NCBI RefSeq assembly: GCF_000265205.3
Contig: NC_018000.1
Span: 6,047,001-6,111,000 of the forward strand
Length of the DNA: 64,000 nucleotides
Origin: Sinorhizobium fredii USDA 257
GTDB lineage: Bacteria; Pseudomonadota; Alphaproteobacteria; Rhizobiales; Rhizobiaceae
Direction of reading: 5' to 3'
Shown: positions 19,257 through 28,304 of the stretch, piece by piece
How the letters are laid out: each line of letters begins with the position of its first letter
How positions within the stretch are numbered: the first letter of the stretch is position 1
Translations under genes and position numbers: made by a program
Notes under the pieces: model-generated
Database searches by the model: none
Seen by the model: only the letters and a program-made list of their open reading frames with translations
What the model was told of the DNA's origin: nothing

Positions 19257-20291
19257 ATGGGTTTCAAGATTGCAGTCGCAGGCGCCACCGGCAATGTCGG
19301 CCGGGAGATGCTGAACATCCTGTCCGAACGGGGATTTCCTGCGGATGAGGTTGTAGCGCTCGCCTCCTCGCGCTCCATCGGCACCGAGGTCTCCTACGGC
19401 GACAAGACGCTGAAAGTCTCCAACCTCGAAACCTATGATTTCTCCGACACCGACATTTGCCTGATGTCGGCCGGCGGCGCGGTTTCCTTGAAGTACTCGC
19501 CGAAGATCGGTCAGCAGGGCTGCGTCGTCATCGACAATTCCTCAGCCTGGCGCTACGACGCCGACGTGCCGCTGATCGTGCCGGAAGTGAACGCGGATGC
19601 GGTTTCCCAGTTCACCAGGAAGAACATCATCGCCAACCCGAATTGCTCGACCGCGCAGCTCGTCGTCGCGCTGAAGCCGCTGCACGACCACGCGAAGATC
19701 AAGCGCGTCGTCGTTTCCACGTATCAGTCGGTTTCCGGTGCCGGCAAGGATGGCATGGACGAGCTCTTTAACCAGACGCGCGCCGTGTTCGTCGCCGATC
19801 CGATCGAGAGCAAGAAGTTCACCAAGCGAATCGCCTTCAACGTCATTCCGCATATCGACGTCTTCATGGAAGACGGCTACACCAAGGAAGAGTGGAAGGT
19901 TCTCGCCGAAACCAAGAAGATGCTCGATCCGAAGATCAAGGTGACCTGCACGGCCGTCCGCGTGCCGGTGTTCATCGGCCATTCGGAATCGGTCAATATC
20001 GAGTTCGAGAACGAGATCACCGCCGACGAGGCGCGCGAGATCCTGCGCGAGGCGCCGGGTTGCCTGGTCGTCGACAAGCATGAGAACGGCGGCTATGTGA
20101 CGCCTTACGAATGCGCCGGCGAAGACGCGACCTATATTTCGCGCATCCGCGAGGACGCGACCGTCGAAAACGGCCTCAACATATGGGTCGTTTCCGATAA
20201 CCTGCGCAAGGGTGCGGCGCTGAACGCCATTCAGATCGCCGAACTGCTCGTCAATCGCGGCCTGATCAAGCCGCGCAAGCAGGCCGCCTGA
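19257..20291 (+). CDS. asd: Aspartate-semialdehyde dehydrogenase
   Basis: Reduces aspartyl phosphate to aspartate semialdehyde with NADPH, the branch step to lysine/diaminopimelate, threonine and methionine; cytoplasmic, 344 residues. N-terminal Rossmann motif VAGATGNVGREM; catalytic cysteine at 130 in NPNCSTAQ; the conserved acid/base histidine follows in VPVFIGHSESV near 240. ATG at 19257 with a weak purine-rich upstream region (AAAGAGAG). Followed by a probable terminator at 20316. Confidence 0.97.
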   Translation: MGFKIAVAGATGNVGREMLNILSERGFPADEVVALASSRSIGTEVSYGDKTLKVSNLETYDFSDTDICLMSAGGAVSLKYSPKIGQQGCVVIDNSSAWRYDADVPLIVPEVNADAVSQFTRKNIIANPNCSTAQLVVALKPLHDHAKIKRVVVSTYQSVSGAGKDGMDELFNQTRAVFVADPIESKKFTKRIAFNVIPHIDVFMEDGYTKEEWKVLAETKKMLDPKIKVTCTAVRVPVFIGHSESVNIEFENEITADEAREILREAPGCLVVDKHENGGYVTPYECAGEDATYISRIREDATVENGLNIWVVSDNLRKGAALNAIQIAELLVNRGLIKPRKQAA

Positions 20292-20315
20292 GAGGCGACA
20301 ATCAAGTGCAATCGG

Positions 20316-20349
20316 AACCCCGCTCGGCACCTTGACCTTGCGGGGTTTC
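20316..20349 (+). terminator. Probable intrinsic terminator of asd
   Basis: Arms AACCCCGC (20316-20323) and GCGGGGTT (20340-20347) with a 16-base loop and a short T-run, 25 bases after the asd stop. Confidence 0.6.
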
Positions 20350-20368
20350 GCATTGAGTTCGGCGCGAC

Positions 20369-20384
20369 GGATTCACGTGAAACC
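20369..20384. other. parS-like site (asd-mltB intergenic)
   Basis: GGATTCACGTGAAACC: three mismatches to TGTTTCACGTGAAACA but the inner TTCACGTGAA palindrome is intact. The outermost (leftmost) member of the parS-like series, about 29 kb from parAB. Confidence 0.6.
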
Positions 20385-20470
20385 ATGACGCGTCACAAGA
20401 GCAACGCGGGGCCAGCAGTGCGAGCGGCTCTTTTCTAAGGCAACAGATTCGGGCAATGACGGGGTATTCC

Positions 20471-21292
20471 ATGAAGATGGCAAAGCGCGCAGCGGCAGGG
20501 CTCGCAGCCCTCATGATAAGTGCAGTTCTTCCCGCAGCCGCCTCGGCGGCGCAATGCGGCAACGACGGCGGTGGCTTTTCGGCCTGGGTCGCGGAGTTCA
20601 AGCGCGAGGCGGCCGGCAACGGTATCAGCCCATCGGTGCTCGACTCGGCACTTGCCAACGTTTCCTATAGCCGGGCGACGATCCGCGCCGATCGTGGACA
20701 GAAGAGCTTCAAGCTCTCGTTCGACCAGTTCATGAAGAAGCGCGGCGGCCAGACGATCATATCGCGCGGCAGGAAGATGCGCGCCCAGAACGCCAGGCTT
20801 TTCGACAGCATCGAGCAGCGCTACGGCGTGCCGGCGGGTCCGCTGATCGCGATCTGGGGCATGGAGACCGGCTTCGGCTCGTTCATGGGCAAGGAGCACA
20901 CACTCTCAGCCGTCTCGACGCTTGCCTATGATTGCCGCCGCTCCGCCTACTTCACCGACCAGCTCTATGCTGCGCTCCAGCTCGTCCAGCGCGGCGATCT
21001 GAACCCGGCCGCCCGCGGCGCTGCCCATGGCGAAATCGGCCAAACCCAGTTCCTGCCGATGAACGTCCTGAAATACGGTGTCGACGGCGACGGCAACGGG
21101 CATGTCGACATGGTCCGCTCACGCGCCGACGCGCTTGCCTCGACCGCGAACTTCCTGCGCGGCCACGGCTGGCAGCCGGGCGGCGGCTACCAGCCGGGCC
21201 AGGTGAACTACGCGGCGATCCAGGGCTGGAACGCCGCAAGCGTCTACCAGCAGGCGATCGCAATCATCGGCGCCGAGATCGACGGCGACTGA
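20471..21292 (+). CDS. Lytic murein transglycosylase (MltB/SltB family)
   Basis: Exported peptidoglycan lytic transglycosylase cleaving MurNAc-GlcNAc bonds; 273 residues. Signal peptide at residues 1-27 (KMAKR, hydrophobic core, AAASAAQ). The catalytic glutamate is E132 in WGMETGFGS; GEIGQTQFLP near 185-195 is the MltB-family signature. ATG at 20471 is favoured, with GGGG seven bases upstream over ATG 20456. No lipobox, so soluble periplasmic (SltB-like) rather than a lipoprotein. Shorter than E. coli MltB and lacking a C-terminal peptidoglycan-binding domain. A parS-like site precedes the gene. Confidence 0.92.
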   Translation: MKMAKRAAAGLAALMISAVLPAAASAAQCGNDGGGFSAWVAEFKREAAGNGISPSVLDSALANVSYSRATIRADRGQKSFKLSFDQFMKKRGGQTIISRGRKMRAQNARLFDSIEQRYGVPAGPLIAIWGMETGFGSFMGKEHTLSAVSTLAYDCRRSAYFTDQLYAALQLVQRGDLNPAARGAAHGEIGQTQFLPMNVLKYGVDGDGNGHVDMVRSRADALASTANFLRGHGWQPGGGYQPGQVNYAAIQGWNAASVYQQAIAIIGAEIDGD

Positions 21293-21311
21293 TCAGGCAC
21301 ACTGATTGGAA

Positions 21312-21343
21312 TAAAGGCTCGCTTCGAAAGGAGCGGGCCTTTC
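21312..21343. terminator. Bidirectional terminator between the transglycosylase and carbonic anhydrase genes
   Basis: AAAGGCTCGCTTCGAAAGGAGCGGGCCTTT forms a stem with few mismatches and short T-runs on both strands, 20 bases after the transglycosylase stop and 7 bases before the convergent carbonic anhydrase end. Confidence 0.8.
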
Positions 21344-21349
21344 TGTATC

Positions 21350-21997
21350 CTACGTCCCAGGCCGGGTAAAATCGCCGGTCTTCGCGTCCATCACCCAAAG
21401 CTCGCCGGTCGAGATGTCGAACCAGGCGCCGTGCAGACGCAGCTTTCCCTTTGATTCGAGGATCTGCACGCAGGGAAATGTCCTGAGATTGGCGATCGAG
21501 TTGCGGATCGACACGCGCTCGAGCGCGCGCTGGCGTTCCGACTGAGTCATGAACTCATTGCTCTGGATCTGTTCGGCGGCCGGCTTCAGCAGGTTCATCC
21601 AGCGGCCGATGAAATCACCGGGGGAGAGCGGTTCCGCATCCGGGTCGAGCGCCGCCTTGATGCCGCCGCAGCGCCCGTGACCCATGACGACGATGTCGCT
21701 GACGCGCAACGACTGGACCGCGAATTCGAGTGCCGCGGATGTGGAATGATAGTGCCCATCCGGCTCGTAGGGCGGCATCATGTTGGCGACGTTGCGAACG
21801 ACGAAGAGTTCTCCCGGACCGCTGTCGAAGATCGTTTCCGGTGCGGCGCGCGAATCGCAACAGGCGATAACCATTGACCTTGGCTTCTGGCCGCTCTCCG
21901 CAAGCGTCTTGTAGCGTTGCTGCTGTTCGCTGAAACGACCGCTCATGAAGTTGCGGTAGCCGGTCAGAAGATGTTCCGGAAAGCCCTGCATATCCAT
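21350..21997 (-). CDS. Beta-class carbonic anhydrase
   Basis: Zinc enzyme interconverting CO2 and bicarbonate; 215 residues from ATG 21997. Zinc ligands are visible: C46 in CCDSR (with the D48/R50 dyad), H107 and C110 in GHGRCGG. The internal VVRNVANMMPPY and the following HSTSAALEFAV are typical of bacterial beta enzymes. Start uncertain: in-frame ATGs at 22024, 21997 and 21991 are all possible; none has a strong ribosome-binding site. Supplies bicarbonate to carboxylases. Same strand as pdxY, 136 bp downstream of it. Confidence 0.93.
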   Translation of the reverse strand: MDMQGFPEHLLTGYRNFMSGRFSEQQQRYKTLAESGQKPRSMVIACCDSRAAPETIFDSGPGELFVVRNVANMMPPYEPDGHYHSTSAALEFAVQSLRVSDIVVMGHGRCGGIKAALDPDAEPLSPGDFIGRWMNLLKPAAEQIQSNEFMTQSERQRALERVSIRNSIANLRTFPCVQILESKGKLRLHGAWFDISTGELWVMDAKTGDFTRPGT

Positions 21998-22133
21998 CGG
22001 TAACCCCGCGTCATCCAACGTCATTCACTGTCGCATGGCTCCCTGTGAACCATGGGCGTCGAAGTGTTACAGCGACCGTCGCGCACCTGGAAGGGCGAAG
22101 AGCGCTTATGAGCTATTTCTTTTATATCCGCCC

Positions 22134-23012
22134 CTATTTCTTCACCTGGCTCGGATGCATCAGCCGGCGCATCTGCACCATCGCCATCGGCGTCGCCAGG
22201 CTCGAAGCATCCTGCTCGAGCGTCAGTTCGTCGGCGCCGCGCTTGCGGCTGCGCGCGATGATCTCGAACACGCTGGCGGTCGCCATCTGCAACGCACGCT
22301 CCTCGGAAAGCCCCTGAAGAAGCCGCGCAAGAAAGACGGCCGCAAGGAGGTCTCCGGTGCCGTTCGGCGGATCGTCGATCAGCCGATGTTCGGCAAGCAG
22401 CGCATGCCGTCCGGAAAGATAGAGATTGCCGGTGCCGCCGCTCATCATCGGGATCGCCGACGTCACCAGCACCCGGGACGGCCCGAGACCGAGGGCTGCG
22501 TCGAGGATCGTCGCGTTGGTTTCAAGTGCGGCACCCGCGAGCCAGGCGAGCTCGAACCGGTTGGGCGTCGCCAGCGTCGCAAGCGGCAGCAGCCGATCGC
22601 GGATGGCGGCAGCGACTTCGATCGGCACGTAAAGGCCGTTCGCATCGCCGATCACCGGGTCGCAGGCGTAGAAAAGGTCCGGATTGCGTTCATTGAGCGC
22701 TGTCACCAGCCGGGCAACGCCTTCGGCCTGGGCGGGCGAGCCCAGGTAACCGGAGAGTACGGCGCGCACCTCGCCGGCCCACGGAGCATTGGCAAGATCG
22801 TCGATGATGGACTGGAAGTCCGCGTCGGGCATCACCACCCGGGTCGAGCGGCCATGGCCCGGATGCCAGGGCAGAATGACGGTCGGCAGCGCCCACACCC
22901 GATGCCCGAGCGTCTCCAGGGCGAACACGGCGGCGCGATTGCCGACCGTGCCGCGAACCACATGGCTGGATATGACAATGACGGCACCGGGCGCGGCGGG
23001 CATTTCGGACAT
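22134..23012 (-). CDS. pdxY: Pyridoxal kinase
   Basis: ATP-dependent kinase of pyridoxal (vitamin B6 salvage), ribokinase/PfkB fold, 292 residues, cytoplasmic. Visible are SSHVVRGTVGNRAAVFALE at the N-terminus, CDPVIGDANGLYV near 115-130 and the anion-hole motif PPNGTGD near 225-231, with the catalytic Asp last. PdxY is preferred over PdxK from the N-terminal sequence; hydroxymethylpyrimidine kinase is unlikely. Transcribed toward the carbonic anhydrase gene, divergent from the glutamate dehydrogenase gene. Confidence 0.92.
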   Translation of the reverse strand: MSEMPAAPGAVIVISSHVVRGTVGNRAAVFALETLGHRVWALPTVILPWHPGHGRSTRVVMPDADFQSIIDDLANAPWAGEVRAVLSGYLGSPAQAEGVARLVTALNERNPDLFYACDPVIGDANGLYVPIEVAAAIRDRLLPLATLATPNRFELAWLAGAALETNATILDAALGLGPSRVLVTSAIPMMSGGTGNLYLSGRHALLAEHRLIDDPPNGTGDLLAAVFLARLLQGLSEERALQMATASVFEIIARSRKRGADELTLEQDASSLATPMAMVQMRRLMHPSQVKK

Positions 23013-23245
23013 CGGGCAAGACCATCCTTCGATTCGAAGTGTGATCGCCCGACTGTTGCGGCGCTGTCAACAGCCGGTCACTTAGGACGACTACGGAGAC
23101 TTGCGGTGTTTTTGTCCGTTTTCGTCGTTTTTCGAGAAATTTTCGCGAAAACACCCCCGATTTAAATGGATTTAGGTCGATTCTACGCGAATTTCCCCAA
23201 AAACAGGCTCGATTTTGCCCAAATCCATCATAAAACAAGTCGCCA

Positions 23246-23276
23246 TTGACCACGGTTCTGATAGGGTCGACTATCT
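23246..23276 (+). promoter_or_regulatory. Candidate promoter of NAD-glutamate dehydrogenase
   Basis: TTGACC (23246-23251) followed after 17-19 bases by GACTATCT, similar to rhizobial sigma-70 promoters (CTTGAC-N17-CTATAT). It ends about 20 bases before the ATG at 23296, just ahead of GGGGGGAG. If right, the upstream in-frame start at 23215 cannot be used. Confidence 0.45.
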
Positions 23277-23295
23277 TTTGGGGGGAGCGATTTTC

Positions 23296-26200
23296 ATGGG
23301 CGTGAAGCATAATCCGAAACGGGATCGTCACATTGATGCGGCCCGTGCGGCTGTGACCAAGATCGGAACCGAGACTCTGCCGCCGGAGATCCTCTTCGGG
23401 GGAGCAAGCAACGACGACCTCGACCTCTATTCGCCGGACATGCTGGCGCTGACCGCCGCCCATGCCCGCCGGGAGCTGGCCCGCTGGGATGGCGGCAAGC
23501 CGCAGGTTTCGGTCGAGACGGTGCCGGGCGTAGCGCCGGGAGGAACCGAAGTCTCGATCATCGCCGTCACCGAACGCAACATGCCCTTTCTTTATGACTC
23601 GGTCATGGGGGAGGTGACGAGCACCCACCGCGACATTCACCTGGCGATCCATCCCATTCTGGTCGTGAAACCCGGCCAATCCACGAAACTGTTCGATCCG
23701 GACGAGGAAAGCGACCCGGCGCACCGCGTCAGCCATATCCAGATCCATCTGAGCAAGCTGACGCCGCTCGAGGAGCGGTCGCTGAGCAAGCGTATCACCG
23801 ATGTGCTGGAGCAGGTCCACCAGGCCGTCCACGACTGGCCGGCGATGACCGCCTTGCTCGATCAGGCCATGCGCGAACTGGAGGATTACAACGCTTCGCG
23901 CAAGAAGAGCGACCGCGACGAGGCGCTCGCCTTTCTTCGCTGGCTAAGGGACAACAATTTCACCTTCCTCGGAATGCGCGAATACACCTATTCCGGCAAG
24001 GGCGAGAAGGCGAGCGTCGAGCGCGGCAAGGGCCGGGGCCTCGGCATCCTTTCCAATCCAGACGTCCGCGTTCTGCGTCAGGGCAAGGATGCGGTGTTGA
24101 CGACGCCCGAGATCCTCGCCTTCCTGGAAGGTCCCGACTTTCTGATCGTCACCAAGGCCAATGTGAAGTCCGTCGTGCACCGCCGGGCCTACATGGATTA
24201 TATCGGCGTCAAGCGCTTCGACGCCACCGGAAACGTCGTCGGGGAACTCCGTATCGTCGGCCTCTTCACCTCGACGGCCTACACCCGGCAGGCGGCGGAA
24301 ATCCCGCTGTTGCGGCACAAGATCGAGAAGATCGTCGATCACTTCGGCTACGACCCGCAGAGCCACTCGGGCAAGATGCTGGCGAATACGCTCGAAGCCT
24401 ATCCGCGCGACGATCTCTTCCAAATCGACGTCGGCGTGCTCGCCGCCTTCTGCGAGCAGATCAACGAGCTCGCCGACCGGCCGCGCGTTCGCGTGCTGCC
24501 GCGTATCGACCACTTCGACCGCTTCGTTTCAGTCATCGTCTTCGTGCCACGCGAGCAATATGATTCGGACGTTCGCGAAAAGATCGGCGATTACCTGAAG
24601 ACCGTCTATGACGGCCGCGTCTCCGCCTACTATCCCGCCTTCCCGGAAAGCGGTTTGGCCCGCGTGCACTTCATCATCGGACGCCCGGGCGGCAAGACAC
24701 CACGCGTCCCGCAGGCCAAGCTCGAGGAAGCGGTCCGCGCTATCGTCACCCGCTGGATCGACCGCTTCAACCTGCTTGCCCGCAAGGACGGCATAGAGCT
24801 TGCGGTCGGAGAGGCCTATCAGGCCGCCTTCACGCCGGCCGAGGCCTATGCCGACCTCTCCGCCATAGCCGCCTGTAGGGCGGACGATCCGATTCGCATC
24901 TCCTTCTATCATCGGGACCGGGAAAGCCCGGACGCGCTGGAACTGAAGATCTTCCACGCCGACACCCCGGTGTCGCTCTCCCGCCGCGTGCCGCTCCTCG
25001 AAAATCTCGGTTTCCGCGTCATCAGCGAGCAGACCCACGACATCGGTGTGCGCATCCATGGGCAGGAACTGCGTGAAGTAGTGCTGCACGACATGGAGCT
25101 TATTCACCGCGACGGCCACACGGTCCATCTCGCCAAGACCGGTGCTGCCCTGGAGGAAGCCTTCCTCGCCGCCTGGAACGGCACGATCGAGGACGACAAC
25201 TTCAACCGGCTGGTCATGCTGGCGGGGCTCACCGCCCGCGAAGTAACTGTGCTGCGCGCCTATTCACGCTACCTGCGCCAGGCCGGGATTACCTATTCGC
25301 AGGGCTATATCGCCGATACGCTGAACAAATATCCGGCCATCGCCGCCGATATCGTCCGCCTGTTCTCGACGCGGCTCGATCCGAAGATTGACGCGAAGTC
25401 GCGCGCGAAGAAAACCAGCGCCCTGCTCGCGGCGATCGAGGAGGCGCTATCCGCCGTACCAAGCCTCGACGAGGACCGGATCCTGCGCCGCTACGTCAAC
25501 GTCATCCAGTCGACGCTCCGGACCAACTATTTCCAGAAGGATGCGGAGGGCAGACCGCGTCCGGTGCTCGCCTTCAAACTCGATCCGAAGACGCTCGAAG
25601 GCCTGCCGGAACCGCGGCCGTTCCGCGAAATCTTCGTCTACGGCACCGAAGTCGAAGGCGTGCATCTGCGGTTCGGCAAGGTGGCGCGCGGCGGGCTTCG
25701 CTGGTCCGACCGGGCCCAGGATTATCGCACCGAGGTGCTCGGCCTCGTCAAGGCGCAGCAGGTCAAGAACGCGGTCATCGTGCCGGTCGGCGCCAAGGGT
25801 GGCTTCTATCCGAAGCAGCTTCCCCTAGGCGGCAACCGCGACGAGATCTTCAGGGCCGGCACCGAGGCCTACAAGACCTATATCCGTACGCTCCTGTCGG
25901 TGACGGACAACATCGTCGGCCAGGAAGTCGTACCGCCTCAAGACACGCTTCGCCTCGACGGCGACGACCCTTATTTCGTCGTGGCCGCCGACAAGGGTAC
26001 CGCAACCTTCTCGGACACGGCGAACGGGCTGGCGCAGGAGGCCGGTTTCTGGCTCGACGACGCCTTCGCCTCCGGCGGCTCGGCCGGCTACGACCACAAG
26101 AAGATGGGCATCACGGCGCGCGGCGCCTGGGAGGCGGTCAAGCGGCATTTCCGCGAGATGGACATCGACATCCAGACGACGCCCTTCACCGTCGCCGGCG

Positions 26201-28083
26201 TCGGCGACATGTCGGGCGACGTCTTCGGCAACGGCATGCTGCTTTCGGAGAAGATCCGGCTGATCGCCGCCTTCGACCACCGCGACATTATCATCGACCC
26301 GAATCCGGATATCGATCTCTCCTTCGCCGAACGTAAGCGCATGTTCGCGCTGCCGCGCTCGAGCTGGCAGGACTATGACCGCAAGACGCTTTCGCCCGGT
26401 GCGATGATCATCTCGCGCGCGGAAAAGCTGGTGACGCTGACGCCCGAGGCGATGGCGGCGATCGGCATCGACAAGCCGAAGGCGACGCCGTTCGAGATCA
26501 TGAACGCCATCCTGAAGAGCCAGGTCGACCTTCTGTGGTTCGGCGGCATCGGCACCTATGTCCGCGGCAGCAACGAGACGGATGCCGAAGTCGGCGATCG
26601 TGCCAACGACCCGATCCGCGTCACGGCGGAAGAGCTGCGCGCCCGGGTGATCGGCGAGGGCGCCAATCTCGGCGTCACCCAGAGGGGTCGCATCGGCTTC
26701 TCGCTTGCCGGCGGGCGCTGCAATTCCGATGCGATCGACAATTCGGCCGGCGTCAATTCCTCCGACGTGGAGGTCAACATCAAGATCGCCCTCGCCTCGG
26801 CGATGCGCGACGGACGTCTGACCCGACCCAAGCGCAACACGCTTCTGGCGGCTATGACGGACGAAGTCGGCCATCTCGTGCTGCGCAACAACTATCAGCA
26901 ATCGCTGGCAATCTCGCTCACGGAAATGCTGGGCCTCGGCAACCGCACGCCGCTGGCACGGCTGATGGCGCGGCTCGAGACCGACGGGCATCTCAACCGC
27001 AAGGTGGAGACGCTGCCGACGGAAATAGCCATGGCCGAGCGCTACCAGGGGGGCAAACCGCTGACGCGCCCGGAGATTGGCGTGCTGCTCTCCTATGCGA
27101 AGCTGGTATTGTTCGAGGAACTGATCCAGAGCGAACTGCCGGATGACCCCTATTTCACCGCGACGCTCGAACGCTACTTTCCGGCAAAGATGCGCAAGAC
27201 CTATGCCGGGGATATTCACGGCCATCGCCTGCGCCGCGAAATCATTGCGACGGTGCTCGCCAACGAAGCCATCAACCGCGGCGGCCCCGCCTTCGTCTCG
27301 ACACTCACGGACGCGACCGGCTTCCTTTCCGCCGATGTCGTAAAGGCAGCGGTGCTGGCGCTGGATGGTTTCGACCTGCCGCGGATCTATGGCGAGATCG
27401 ATGCGCTCGACAACAGGATCAGCGGCGCGGTCCAGAACCGGCTCTACCAGGAAGTCGGGCGTATCTTTGCGGTCGTCGCCGAGAGGGCCTTGCGGACGCG
27501 GGCGTCCGAGGGGGCCGTTGCCGACGCCGTTGCGCGGCTGCGCGATGGGCTGCAGAAGCTGCGCGGCACGATGCGCGCGGCGATTTCGAGCGAGAGTGCC
27601 GAGGAGGCGCGCCTGAAGTCTGCCGGATTCATCGAAAGCGGCATCCCGGCAAAGCTTGCCGAAGAGATCGCCGAACTGTCGATGATGACCCTGGTCCCCG
27701 AGATCATGCAGATCGCCACGGTAACCGGCGAGCCTCTCAATCGCACGGCGCAAGGCTATTTCGCCGTGACCGAAACGCTCCGGGTCAACCGCCTGCTGGC
27801 AGCCGCCGATCGCGTGCCCGCCACCGAACAGTTCGAGGCGATGGCGCTGACACGGGCCGTTGCCGACATAGCCACCGCCCGCCGCGATATCACCGTCGCC
27901 GCGCTCGTCGAACAGAAGCGAGACCGCAATCCGGTACTCGCCTGGCAGGAACAGGACCGTGAGCGCGTATCGCGCGCTGGCGACCAGTTGAAGCTCCTGA
28001 CCGAAAAGGGCGAGACGACGCTTGCCAAGATCACCGTCGCCGCAGGTCTCCTCAGCGATCTTGCGCGCGGCAGGGCGAAATGA
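23296..28083 (+). CDS. gdhZ: Large NAD-specific glutamate dehydrogenase (GDH-180 class)
   Basis: Giant NAD-dependent glutamate dehydrogenase, 1595 residues, the size of the ~180-kDa class found in alphaproteobacteria and pseudomonads. It deaminates glutamate to 2-oxoglutarate and ammonium, mainly for catabolism. The N-terminal ~700 residues are the regulatory ACT-like region; the catalytic core begins around residue 810 with KVARGGLRWSDR and VPVGAKGGF, the latter carrying the catalytic lysine, then GGIGTYVRG and GEGANLGVTQRGR in the NAD-binding part. ATG at 23296 is chosen because GGGGGGAG lies just upstream; an in-frame ATG/ORF extension to 23215 precedes the probable promoter. Monocistronic. 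Confidence 0.95.
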   Translation: MGVKHNPKRDRHIDAARAAVTKIGTETLPPEILFGGASNDDLDLYSPDMLALTAAHARRELARWDGGKPQVSVETVPGVAPGGTEVSIIAVTERNMPFLYDSVMGEVTSTHRDIHLAIHPILVVKPGQSTKLFDPDEESDPAHRVSHIQIHLSKLTPLEERSLSKRITDVLEQVHQAVHDWPAMTALLDQAMRELEDYNASRKKSDRDEALAFLRWLRDNNFTFLGMREYTYSGKGEKASVERGKGRGLGILSNPDVRVLRQGKDAVLTTPEILAFLEGPDFLIVTKANVKSVVHRRAYMDYIGVKRFDATGNVVGELRIVGLFTSTAYTRQAAEIPLLRHKIEKIVDHFGYDPQSHSGKMLANTLEAYPRDDLFQIDVGVLAAFCEQINELADRPRVRVLPRIDHFDRFVSVIVFVPREQYDSDVREKIGDYLKTVYDGRVSAYYPAFPESGLARVHFIIGRPGGKTPRVPQAKLEEAVRAIVTRWIDRFNLLARKDGIELAVGEAYQAAFTPAEAYADLSAIAACRADDPIRISFYHRDRESPDALELKIFHADTPVSLSRRVPLLENLGFRVISEQTHDIGVRIHGQELREVVLHDMELIHRDGHTVHLAKTGAALEEAFLAAWNGTIEDDNFNRLVMLAGLTAREVTVLRAYSRYLRQAGITYSQGYIADTLNKYPAIAADIVRLFSTRLDPKIDAKSRAKKTSALLAAIEEALSAVPSLDEDRILRRYVNVIQSTLRTNYFQKDAEGRPRPVLAFKLDPKTLEGLPEPRPFREIFVYGTEVEGVHLRFGKVARGGLRWSDRAQDYRTEVLGLVKAQQVKNAVIVPVGAKGGFYPKQLPLGGNRDEIFRAGTEAYKTYIRTLLSVTDNIVGQEVVPPQDTLRLDGDDPYFVVAADKGTATFSDTANGLAQEAGFWLDDAFASGGSAGYDHKKMGITARGAWEAVKRHFREMDIDIQTTPFTVAGVGDMSGDVFGNGMLLSEKIRLIAAFDHRDIIIDPNPDIDLSFAERKRMFALPRSSWQDYDRKTLSPGAMIISRAEKLVTLTPEAMAAIGIDKPKATPFEIMNAILKSQVDLLWFGGIGTYVRGSNETDAEVGDRANDPIRVTAEELRARVIGEGANLGVTQRGRIGFSLAGGRCNSDAIDNSAGVNSSDVEVNIKIALASAMRDGRLTRPKRNTLLAAMTDEVGHLVLRNNYQQSLAISLTEMLGLGNRTPLARLMARLETDGHLNRKVETLPTEIAMAERYQGGKPLTRPEIGVLLSYAKLVLFEELIQSELPDDPYFTATLERYFPAKMRKTYAGDIHGHRLRREIIATVLANEAINRGGPAFVSTLTDATGFLSADVVKAAVLALDGFDLPRIYGEIDALDNRISGAVQNRLYQEVGRIFAVVAERALRTRASEGAVADAVARLRDGLQKLRGTMRAAISSESAEEARLKSAGFIESGIPAKLAEEIAELSMMTLVPEIMQIATVTGEPLNRTAQGYFAVTETLRVNRLLAAADRVPATEQFEAMALTRAVADIATARRDITVAALVEQKRDRNPVLAWQEQDRERVSRAGDQLKLLTEKGETTLAKITVAAGLLSDLARGRAK

Positions 28084-28184
28084 CACAGTCCCTCCGGGCC
28101 GCTGGCCTGGAGGACTGATTCCGTTCCGGTTAAGCGAAATCAATGCATTGGCACTCGCGCCCGTTAAACAGCGCGGGGTGCCCT

Positions 28185-28289
28185 ACTGCATGTTTCCTTA
28201 AAGCGTAGACGATTTAAGGACTGAGACATGCAGCAATTCAAAGTGCTACAGCGTCCTTTGTGCGTCTGAAAAGACGCACGGCGCTGTAG
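28185..28289 (-). repeat. Mosaic palindromic element, copy 2 (inverted relative to copy 1)
   Basis: ACTGCATG...CCTTAAAG...GATTTAAGG...CATGCAG then CTACAGCG, TGCGTCTGAAAAGACGCAC and GGCGCTGTAG. The modules match the element at 14574-14679 in reverse order. It lies between the glutamate dehydrogenase gene and a UMF1 transporter gene, ending about 15 bases before the TTG start of the latter. Confidence 0.7.
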
Positions 28290-28304
28290 TCCGGGAGGGG
28301 AACC

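Noticed and set aside
25825..28143. 772-codon open frame on the minus strand opposite the glutamate dehydrogenase gene
   Set aside because: Antisense frame produced by high GC and third-position bias; no recognised domain, no ribosome-binding site, and the sense strand encodes an intact enzyme.
28084..28184. Possible terminator AGTCCCTCC...GGAGGACT after the glutamate dehydrogenase gene
   Set aside because: A stem with a bulge is visible but no T-run follows, so it is not called as an intrinsic terminator.
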